From positions 124,001 to 188,000 of the forward strand of contig NZ_JHXI01000007.1 of the NCBI RefSeq assembly GCF_000621785.1: a DNA stretch of 64,000 nt, in the 5' to 3' direction. Source of the DNA: Ruminococcus flavefaciens ND2009 (GTDB lineage Bacteria; Bacillota; Clostridia; Oscillospirales; Ruminococcaceae). Below are positions 34,067 through 42,331 of the stretch, piece by piece; position 1 is the first letter of the stretch; each line of letters opens with the position of its first letter. The notes under the pieces are model-generated. The model was not told the origin of the DNA and did not search any database. It saw nothing but the letters and a program-made list of their open reading frames with translations. The translations under genes were made by a program, and so were the position numbers.

Positions 34067-37000
34067 TTATGAGAAATGCTCCTCAGCAGAGATACCAAAC
34101 TTCATCATTTCGGTGACTAAGTTCTTGAAGGTCTCACTGTCTGAGTTTTGCAGTCTGTTATTGACGTATGACTCAATGCTGTACTGGAAGGTATTGCTTA
34201 TCTGCTTTGAACCGTCGTAGATCTTTGCAGTTATCACACTTCTTACATCGGTTATTGCTATTGAATCAATGCTTACAATGTAATAGCTGCCGCTCTTTGC
34301 GAACTGCGAAGCAGGGATAGTCTTTGTAACCGTTGCACCGCTGCTGGTCTTGTATGAGATATTCAGCTTAACGTTGTTCATATTCTGATTTGCTGCGAAT
34401 TTCAGTCTGTACATGAGCACTGTCTTGTTCTCGAAGGATACATTCTTCTTGTCGAAGGTCGCTGTTGCTCCGGAGACTGCTGTTGACTTTTCCGCATTTT
34501 TCAGCGTGGGAAGTGTCTGTGTACCCATCGCCTTCTGTGCGGCTGTAAGATCCTTGCTTACGAGGTTTGAGGTGTTCTTGTCGAAGTGTACCTGAGCTGC
34601 TGCACCGTAATTCAGCATATCCACCAGCATCTTCCTGAAGCTTGAGTTATTGGAGTTCTGAAGACGATCCATTGCGTAATCCTTTATGCTGTACTTATCC
34701 GGCTTTGAGGAATATGACACGCCGTTCTTGTCGGCACGGAGGACTGCACTGAGAGTGCTTCCCATATCTGTGGAAGTGATGCCGTCGAAGGTGAACATAT
34801 AGTAAACTACTCCGCCAATGGTCTGCTCGGTATAGTTTGTGATTGTTCTCTTCACGATAGTGGGCTCTGATGCACCTGCTGTATACTCCTCCTTGGTTAC
34901 TTCAAGGCGGATATTACTGTAGCCGCTGAGGCTTTCCTTTGGAACAGCGTAGTACATGGACAGGTCGTTCTGGAATGAGCAGTTGTGCAAGAATGTAATG
35001 TCAGGTGAAAGCTTAGCAGTCAGTAAGCCGGGATGGGCTTTAGTGTCAATAACTGCATAATTTACATTGGTATAATACAAATCGTATTCTGTCCCATTTC
35101 CTCCAACGAGGCTCTCACAACCATAGAATATATCAGGCGCTTGAAAGCTATATTCATTGCTCCAGTCATCTGATACCAGTATTGTCCTTAGTGCTTCATC
35201 ATAAAAGAATATTTTTTCGGCATATTCTACATACGACATATCAAAGCTGCTAATGTCGAGCGAAGTAACTGACGGACAATAATCGAACATTCTGTTCATA
35301 TCGAGTACTCTGACCGTGTTGAAACTGCTCAGATCAATTGAAGTCATGGACTGGCAATTATTAAACATAAAGGACATAGCTGCAACCTTGTTTGTAACAG
35401 CCTTTGAAAGATCGATAGTTTCAACGCTCTTGAAATCCTTAAACATTTCTCTGGAATCCGCAGGGAAGTCAGCTCCCTCTTCAGCTATGACCTTCTTGAC
35501 GCGCACGTCGTTCGCATATTGACGGACATTCTCCTTTTTGACAGCACCTTTGCTGAGCCAGAGGGTGCCGGTAGCCTCATCAAAGCAGACACCATATTCG
35601 CCTGTCAGATAACCAGGAGCTGCTGTTCCTCTGTCAACACGGGCGTATGCTGAGTCTATGGCACTGCTGTCAAATGCAGTACCGTTGCAGCCGACCAGGG
35701 AATTACAGCCTTTGAACATATTATCTGATTCATATACAGCGGAAGTGTCCCAATGGTCGCCGACGCTGATGGTTTGCAGAGAATTGCAGCCTTCAAACAT
35801 CGACTCCATAGTCTTTACTTTTCTTGTATCAAAAGTCGCCAGGTCAAGAGCAGTCAGGGAGGTGTTGAAATAGAACATCTCCATCATATTTGTGGTATTG
35901 CTCGTATCAAAACCGCTCAGATCAACAGAAGTCATCTTCTGCAATCCGCCGAACAAATGATACATGTTAGTCACTCTGCTTGAATCCGCCTCTGAAAGGT
36001 CAATAGACTCAGCTTTAGTGAACCTCATGAACATACGGTCACAGTCCTTTGGAAGTACAGTGCCTTCCTCTGCAATAATATGCTTGATATTCTTTTTATT
36101 GGGATAATTCCAGATCGTACTGCGCTGTACATTGCCATAAAGATAGAGTGTGCCACTGGCTTCGTCCAGTCTTGTACAAGGAGCGAGCGTCAGGTATCCG
36201 GGAGCAGTATCTCCGCCGTCAATACGGGCATAAGTTGAATCGACACGATCCCCGTTATATGTTGTGCCTTGTTCACCTGAAAGATATCCGCAGCCATCGA
36301 ACATACTCTCAATAACACTAAGTTTAGCGGCGCTCCATAGATCACCGACATAAATTGTTTCAAGTCTGGTACAATTACCGAACATCGACTCCATCGCTAT
36401 GACAGAACTTGTATCAAAGCTGCTAAGGTCAATATAAGGTAAATAATTACAATTATAGAACATCAGGTTCATTGATGCGACTTTGCTTGTATCAAAGCCT
36501 CTTATGTTTAGATTTTCAAGATCGTCGCAGTATGCGAACATATAATCCATATCTACTACATTGCTGGTGTCAAAGCTGGTGAGATCCAATGATTTCAGCG
36601 CACTGCATCTGAAAAACATACCACTCATAACAGTGACTCTGCTTGTGTCTGCTTCTGAGAGGTCAAAAGACAATGCCCAACGGAAATCCTGGAACAGATT
36701 GTTGCAATCATCAGGGAAAATCGTACCTCTTTCAGCAGTGATATAACGTACCCTCGAATCATTAGCGTAAGCAAAAACATCATTTCTGTTTACAAAGCCG
36801 CTGAGCGTAAGGGTTCCGGTGCCTTCATCAAACGAACAGCAATTGTTATCACCATTATCAGGTTCTACGATGAAACTACCTTCGTCAGGCTCGATCACGA
36901 TATGCGCCGGATGCCAATCTGTAATGTATTCCGAGTCTACAATGCTGTATTCTTGCGGCTCTGTGATCCTGCAGCCGTTATATGTGTATGTGCAGAAACC

Positions 37001-37630
37001 GCCAAGAGAAGTATATTCCGAGCTGTTCTGGTCAATAACGATCCTGGAGTTTTCTGCATAGAACTTACACTTCTTTTTCTGATCAGACTGTACATAGGCA
37101 CAACCGCCGATAATACCACTGCCTTTCCCATCACCGAATCCTGCTCTGATATCAATATCAGCATCGATAATTGAAAGTGCTCCTGTGGTATGATTATCAT
37201 ATACACTCTCACAGTTGAGTACAAGGCTGCCGGGACCTTCGATTGTCACATCAGCACTGGAGTATATAAATGTTCCATTTGGAATGGTAACGACCGAATC
37301 CTCAGCAATCACTACAGTACAGTTCACTGTAGCACGGATAAGGGATTCGCCGGTGTAATAGTCATATTCAAGTTCTTTATTCGTGTAATCACCGGCAATA
37401 GAAATGGTCTCTTGAAGTGGATCGTAGCTGAAAACGCCGTCTCCGAGGATATCATCAGCATTTTCAGAAGTGATCTCTACTCCCGCTACTTCGATGCCTG
37501 AATATACTTCTGCATTTGCAGTTACAGCGGTAATAAGTGAAGTTGATACACCTGAAACGGCAGGCAGTCCACCGCATAAAACAGTCATTGTCAAAGCTGC
37601 CACCATAGTTTTTTTTAATACTTCCTTCAT
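34067..37630 (-). CDS. Giant secreted 26-residue-repeat (DUF285) surface protein
   Basis: 1187 residues. Signal peptide (MKEVLKKTMVAALTMTVLCG ... VTANA). Residues about 45-255 form a carbohydrate-binding or autotransporter-like beta region. Then come three or four blocks of DUF285 repeats (for example TSFDTSNVVDMDYMFAYCDD) each closed by a GGNGT / YARID...PGYLT unit. The C-terminal ~300 residues are the shared domain. It follows the 37709 gene by 78 nt without a promoter block, so is probably co-transcribed. Confidence 0.87.
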   Translation of the reverse strand: MKEVLKKTMVAALTMTVLCGGLPAVSGVSTSLITAVTANAEVYSGIEVAGVEITSENADDILGDGVFSYDPLQETISIAGDYTNKELEYDYYTGESLIRATVNCTVVIAEDSVVTIPNGTFIYSSADVTIEGPGSLVLNCESVYDNHTTGALSIIDADIDIRAGFGDGKGSGIIGGCAYVQSDQKKKCKFYAENSRIVIDQNSSEYTSLGGFCTYTYNGCRITEPQEYSIVDSEYITDWHPAHIVIEPDEGSFIVEPDNGDNNCCSFDEGTGTLTLSGFVNRNDVFAYANDSRVRYITAERGTIFPDDCNNLFQDFRWALSFDLSEADTSRVTVMSGMFFRCSALKSLDLTSFDTSNVVDMDYMFAYCDDLENLNIRGFDTSKVASMNLMFYNCNYLPYIDLSSFDTSSVIAMESMFGNCTRLETIYVGDLWSAAKLSVIESMFDGCGYLSGEQGTTYNGDRVDSTYARIDGGDTAPGYLTLAPCTRLDEASGTLYLYGNVQRSTIWNYPNKKNIKHIIAEEGTVLPKDCDRMFMRFTKAESIDLSEADSSRVTNMYHLFGGLQKMTSVDLSGFDTSNTTNMMEMFYFNTSLTALDLATFDTRKVKTMESMFEGCNSLQTISVGDHWDTSAVYESDNMFKGCNSLVGCNGTAFDSSAIDSAYARVDRGTAAPGYLTGEYGVCFDEATGTLWLSKGAVKKENVRQYANDVRVKKVIAEEGADFPADSREMFKDFKSVETIDLSKAVTNKVAAMSFMFNNCQSMTSIDLSSFNTVRVLDMNRMFDYCPSVTSLDISSFDMSYVEYAEKIFFYDEALRTILVSDDWSNEYSFQAPDIFYGCESLVGGNGTEYDLYYTNVNYAVIDTKAHPGLLTAKLSPDITFLHNCSFQNDLSMYYAVPKESLSGYSNIRLEVTKEEYTAGASEPTIVKRTITNYTEQTIGGVVYYMFTFDGITSTDMGSTLSAVLRADKNGVSYSSKPDKYSIKDYAMDRLQNSNNSSFRKMLVDMLNYGAAAQVHFDKNTSNLVSKDLTAAQKAMGTQTLPTLKNAEKSTAVSGATATFDKKNVSFENKTVLMYRLKFAANQNMNNVKLNISYKTSSGATVTKTIPASQFAKSGSYYIVSIDSIAITDVRSVITAKIYDGSKQISNTFQYSIESYVNNRLQNSDSETFKNLVTEMMKFGISAEEHFS

Positions 37631-37708
37631 ATTATCAGCTCCTTACTGAAAACGTTCTTCAGAATAAATTGCCTGATATGTGCTTTTACAAAGTCTTAAC
37701 AAATCTGC

Positions 37709-40700
37709 TTATGAGAAATGCTCCTCAGCAGAGATACCAAACTTCATCATTTCGGTGACCAGGTTCTTGAAGGTCTCACTGTCGGAATTCTGCAGTCTGT
37801 TATAGACGTAAGACTCTATGCTGTACTGGAAGGTATTGCTTATCTGCTTTGAACCGTCATAGATCTTAGCTGTTATTACGCTTCTTACATCAGTGATAGC
37901 TATGGAATCAATGCTTGCGATGTAGTAGCTGCCGCTCTTTACGAACTGTGAAGCAGGTATTGTCTTTGTGACCGTTGCGCCGCTGCTGGTCTTGTATGAG
38001 ATATTCAGCTTGACGTTGTTCATATTCTGATTTGCTGCAAATTTCAGCCTGTACATGAGCACTGTCTTGTTCTCGAAGGATACGTTCTTCTTGTCGAAGG
38101 AAGCTGTTGCGCCGGAGACTGCTGTTGACTTTTCCGCATTTTTCAGCGTGGGAAGGGTCTGTGTTCCCATTTTCTTCTGTGCGGCTGTGAGGTCACTATT
38201 GGCGAGATGAGCCGCATTCTTGTTGAAGTGCACCTGTGCGGCTGCACCGTAATTCAGCATATCAACCAGCATTTTCTTGAAGGTGGCGCTGCTTGAGTTC
38301 TGGAGACGATCCATTGCGTAATCCTTGATGCTGTACTTATCGGGCTTTGAGGAATATGTCACACCGTTCTTGTCGGCACGGAGTACAGCGCTGAGAGTGC
38401 TGCCCATATCCGTTGAGGTAATGCCGTCGAAGGTGAACATATAGTAAACAACTCCGTTGATGGTCTGCTCTTTGTAGCTTGTGAGTGTTTTCTTCGCAAA
38501 AGTTGGCTTTGTAGCGCCTGCTGCATACTCCTCCTTGGAGACGTCAAGGCGGATATTTTCAAAACCGCTGAGGGTTTCCTTGGGAACAGCGTAGTACATG
38601 GACAGGTCGTTCTGGAATGAGCAGTTGTGATTGAATGCAATGTTGTAGAGCGTATTCTCGGTCATATAACCGCCGATGCGAGCATACATGACATCTCTTT
38701 CAGGCTCATATTGATAATAATAGTACTTAGCTCCGTTTTCGCCCTTCAGGTTCCAACAGAACATGAATACCTCACCAGAAGCTGTTAAAGCATAATGATT
38801 CCACTTATCACTTACAAGTATAGTTTCAAGGTCGTCACAATAATTGAACATCTCATCTATTTCTACATTCTGACTTGTATCAAAGCTGCTCAGATCAATT
38901 GAGACAAGTGATTTACACGCTAAGAACATAGCCTTCATGTTTTTGACCTTACTTGTATCAAACGTGATCAGATCAAGTGAAGTCATATTATTACAGAAAG
39001 CAAACATATTGTTCATGTCAGTGACATTACTTGTGTCAAAATTACTCAGATCAAGGGTTTTCAGATACCAGCACTCCCCAAACATGAAAGCCATATTTGT
39101 GACCTTGCTTGTATCAAAATTGCTCACATCGAGTTCTGTGAGAGAGGCACAGCATTCGAACATATTATTCATATCAATGACATTGCTCGTATCAAAATTA
39201 CTCAGATCAAGTGTAGTTAATTCTCTGCATAATTCGAACATTGAGTTCATCTTAGTTACGTTGCTTGTATCAAAATCGGATACGTCTATGCTTTCCAGTT
39301 TTTCACAATCTTTGAACATTCCGCTCAGATCGGTCACCTTGTTTGTTACAAGGTTGTCGGGAAGCTGGATATCCTCAGCACCAGATCCTTCAAACATACA
39401 TCTGACTACCTTGACATTGCTGGGATCAGCCTTGCTCAGGTCGATATGCCTGGTATAACGTAAATCGCTGAACAAATTCGTGCAGTTTTCGGGAAGTATA
39501 GCCGTTTCATCAGCCACTATGTATACCGCATGTGCATTGTGTACGTTCTCCGTAGTGTATTCATAGAGCTCCTGCCTGTCGATAAGTCCGCTGAGAGTAA
39601 GAGTATTGGTCTCAGGGTCATAGTAGCAGCATTTCTTGCGGAAATATCCGGGAGTGCCGGGCATATCAATGCGTGCGTAGCTGCTGTTTGTTATGCTTGG
39701 ATCAAATGCAGTACCGTTTCCGCCCACAAGGGAAGTACAGCCTGTGAACATTCCCCCGTCGGACAGGAATCTGTCGTTGTTGACCCATTTGTCACTGACA
39801 GTTATCCTTTCAAGTGCAGAGCAGTTCCTGAACATATATCGTGTATCGGTCAGACTGCTTGTATCGAAGCTGCTGAGGTTTATTATTTTGAGCTTTGAGC
39901 AGCCGTCGAACATCTGTGAAAATGACACAATGTTGCTTGTATCAAAATTATTCAGATTCAGCCATACGCTTTCAAGACTGGAGCAGTTTCTGAACATAGC
40001 GTAGGTAGAGTCTATACCACTCGTATCAAGAGCCTCAATATGGGGGAATTCCAATGAAGTACAGCCGTTGAACAGATTCTGCATATTCTCAACATTGCCA
40101 GTCTCAGCATGGTCTCCCCAATTTACAGAGTACAGATTTGTCAGGCCTCTGAACCAACCTCTCATATAGGTAACATGGCTGAAATCTGCGCCGGAAAGGT
40201 CTATTTCCTCAACGTTGGGGAACTGAGAAAACAGTTCGCCGCTGTACTCGGGAAGGGCATTTCCTCTGACGATGACTTTCTTTGCATTTGCGTATTCGGT
40301 ATCCTTAAATGTGTTTTTATCGAATACATTTGTGATAGTCAGAACGCCGTTTTGATACTTTACGCCGTCAATATAAACTGAAAAATAGCCGGGATTGCTT
40401 GCTCCTTCGTCAACACGGGCGCGGGATTTTCCTACATAATTTGAGTCGTATACAGTTCCTGCGTATCCTTTAAGTGATGTACAGCCCTCAAACATTTTGG
40501 TATCTTCACCGTCTTCTATGTAGCTCATGATTCCGCCACTGTAAACGTAAATAGTTTCAAGTTTAGGATTCCAGTAAAAAGCATAGTTTGCGTGTTCAAT
40601 AGAACTGAGATCAATACCGCCCAGGTCTACAGTCTTAAGATTCTGACAGTAGCTTATCATATTGTAGATATCCTTAACGTTATCGCAATCAACGACGGAA

Positions 40701-42136
40701 AGGTCTATATCCTCAGCCATCATACCCGTGAAGAAATTCTTGCAGCTATCGGGCAGAGTAACCGTACTGTCTGCAACGATATGCTTGACTTTCGGATCGG
40801 CTCTGTATTCATCCAGCTGTGCTTTTGTGACGTTGCCGGTGAGAGTAAGGGTTCCGGTTGCTTCGTCAAAGGAGCAGCGGGAATAATCTGTGAAATAGCC
40901 CGGATCGGATTCGCCGCCATCTATACGGGCGTATGTAGCATCTAGTTTTCCTTCCTTAGTAAAAGTACCATTGCCACCAACAAGTTTATTACACCATTTA
41001 AACATATTGTCGGAAAAGCTTACTTTTTCAGTTGACCAAAGGCTTGAAACATATATAGTTTCAATATTAATACAATCTGAAAACATAGAAGTCATATTAA
41101 AAACACTACTAGTATCAAAACTGGAAATATCAAGCGATGTTAAAGAACGACAGTTAAAAAACATCGAATCCATATTACTAATACGACTTGTATCAAAGTT
41201 AGAAATATCAAGCGATGTTAAATAACAACAACTATAAAACATTTTCATCATAATCGAAACATTACTTGTATTAAAGCTTGACAGATCAAGTGATTTTAAT
41301 TTAAAACATCTATAAAACATACTATCCATATTAGCAACATTACTTGTATCGAAGTTAGAAACATCAAGTGATTCTAACTCATTACATTCATAAAACATAT
41401 ACGCCATATCTGTAACATTACTTGTATCAAAATTAGAAAGATCAAGCGATGTCAACATTCGACACTCAGCAAACATGTGATTCATATTTTTAACATTACT
41501 TGTGACAAAGCTAGAAATATCAAGTGATTGCATATTCTTACATCCAGAAAACATTTCAACCATATAAACAACATTACTTGTGTCAAAATTATGAATATCA
41601 AGTGATTTCAAACATGTACATCCGGAAAACATATAAGACATATAGTAAACATTACTTGTATCAAAGTTAGAAAGGTCAAGACTTTCTAAGGACATACATC
41701 CCTTAAACATGTGTGTCATAATCCAAACATTTCTTGTGTCAAATCCGGAAATATCGAGCGTTGTAAGACTCCTGCACCCAGCGAACATAGAATCCATGTT
41801 GGTAACGTAGCTTGAGTCTGCATTACTCAGATCAATCTGCATTGCACCTCTGAAATCGGAAAACATGGACGCACAATCCCCCGGCAGAACAGTGCCGGGT
41901 TCGGCATAAACCTTTATAACCTTCAGATCAAGCGTATATTCCTGAACCTGTTCTTTAGTAACAGCACCGCTGAGTGTGAGAGTGCCTGTATACTTATTAA
42001 AAGTTACTGAGCCAGCCTCAGCCGCACTTGCCGTAACAGGCTTTAAAGCCGTGAAGCCGCCGGGGATAATGGGTGCCGCTCCCCCCACTATTACCAGCGC
42101 CATGAGCGCTGCGATCGTTCTTTTTAATGCTTTCAT
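37709..42136 (-). CDS. Giant secreted 26-residue-repeat (DUF285) surface protein
   Basis: 1475 residues from the ATG at 42136, preceded by AAAAGGAG; an upstream in-frame ATG at 42166 has no site. Signal peptide MKALKRTIAALMALVIVGGA then ASAAEAG. More than 25 DUF285 repeats in four blocks (SNFDTSNVTDMAYMFYECNE type), each block introduced by an LTLSG(x)V opening strand and closed by YARID-PGYF. Shared ~300-residue C-terminal domain. The DNA of the N-terminal repeats (41000-41700) is clearly more AT-rich than the C-terminal part, suggesting different histories. Promoter block B lies upstream. Confidence 0.88.
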   Translation of the reverse strand: MKALKRTIAALMALVIVGGAAPIIPGGFTALKPVTASAAEAGSVTFNKYTGTLTLSGAVTKEQVQEYTLDLKVIKVYAEPGTVLPGDCASMFSDFRGAMQIDLSNADSSYVTNMDSMFAGCRSLTTLDISGFDTRNVWIMTHMFKGCMSLESLDLSNFDTSNVYYMSYMFSGCTCLKSLDIHNFDTSNVVYMVEMFSGCKNMQSLDISSFVTSNVKNMNHMFAECRMLTSLDLSNFDTSNVTDMAYMFYECNELESLDVSNFDTSNVANMDSMFYRCFKLKSLDLSSFNTSNVSIMMKMFYSCCYLTSLDISNFDTSRISNMDSMFFNCRSLTSLDISSFDTSSVFNMTSMFSDCINIETIYVSSLWSTEKVSFSDNMFKWCNKLVGGNGTFTKEGKLDATYARIDGGESDPGYFTDYSRCSFDEATGTLTLTGNVTKAQLDEYRADPKVKHIVADSTVTLPDSCKNFFTGMMAEDIDLSVVDCDNVKDIYNMISYCQNLKTVDLGGIDLSSIEHANYAFYWNPKLETIYVYSGGIMSYIEDGEDTKMFEGCTSLKGYAGTVYDSNYVGKSRARVDEGASNPGYFSVYIDGVKYQNGVLTITNVFDKNTFKDTEYANAKKVIVRGNALPEYSGELFSQFPNVEEIDLSGADFSHVTYMRGWFRGLTNLYSVNWGDHAETGNVENMQNLFNGCTSLEFPHIEALDTSGIDSTYAMFRNCSSLESVWLNLNNFDTSNIVSFSQMFDGCSKLKIINLSSFDTSSLTDTRYMFRNCSALERITVSDKWVNNDRFLSDGGMFTGCTSLVGGNGTAFDPSITNSSYARIDMPGTPGYFRKKCCYYDPETNTLTLSGLIDRQELYEYTTENVHNAHAVYIVADETAILPENCTNLFSDLRYTRHIDLSKADPSNVKVVRCMFEGSGAEDIQLPDNLVTNKVTDLSGMFKDCEKLESIDVSDFDTSNVTKMNSMFELCRELTTLDLSNFDTSNVIDMNNMFECCASLTELDVSNFDTSKVTNMAFMFGECWYLKTLDLSNFDTSNVTDMNNMFAFCNNMTSLDLITFDTSKVKNMKAMFLACKSLVSIDLSSFDTSQNVEIDEMFNYCDDLETILVSDKWNHYALTASGEVFMFCWNLKGENGAKYYYYQYEPERDVMYARIGGYMTENTLYNIAFNHNCSFQNDLSMYYAVPKETLSGFENIRLDVSKEEYAAGATKPTFAKKTLTSYKEQTINGVVYYMFTFDGITSTDMGSTLSAVLRADKNGVTYSSKPDKYSIKDYAMDRLQNSSSATFKKMLVDMLNYGAAAQVHFNKNAAHLANSDLTAAQKKMGTQTLPTLKNAEKSTAVSGATASFDKKNVSFENKTVLMYRLKFAANQNMNNVKLNISYKTSSGATVTKTIPASQFVKSGSYYIASIDSIAITDVRSVITAKIYDGSKQISNTFQYSIESYVYNRLQNSDSETFKNLVTEMMKFGISAEEHFS

Positions 42137-42199
42137 AAAACCACTCCTTTTAATTATTTTTAACAAAACGCCTGTGTAACGGTATACTTACCTATTTTA

Positions 42200-42281
42200 A
42201 TTATAACATTATTACAAGTGGGTGAACAGTGTACGAAAGGGAACCCTGCGTGTAGAAAAAAACTACCGCATATTCACTGTT
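42200..42281 (-). promoter_or_regulatory. Shared promoter block B
   Basis: TATAAT (42205-42200), 19 nt, AACAGTG (42225-42231), GAAAGGGAACCCTGCG, GTAG-A7-CTAC, CACTGTT (42275-42281). Nearly identical over more than 100 bp to block C. The -35 position (TGTTCA) is a poor match to TTGACA, consistent with an activator-dependent promoter. Confidence 0.72.
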
Positions 42282-42292
42282 TTGCACAAAAA

Positions 42293-42317
42293 GCGGCACA
42301 GTATGAAACTGTGCCGC
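42293..42317 (-). terminator. Rho-independent terminator of the 925-residue gene
   Basis: GCGGCACAGT/ACTGTGCCGC, 10-bp stem, T-run on the minus strand. Same hairpin as at 34029. Confidence 0.88.
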
Positions 42318-42331
42318 TGTAGATGATGTTT

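Noticed and set aside
36937..37224. Second frame inside a giant surface-protein gene
   Set aside because: It is an alternative frame of the 34067 gene with no independent start signal.
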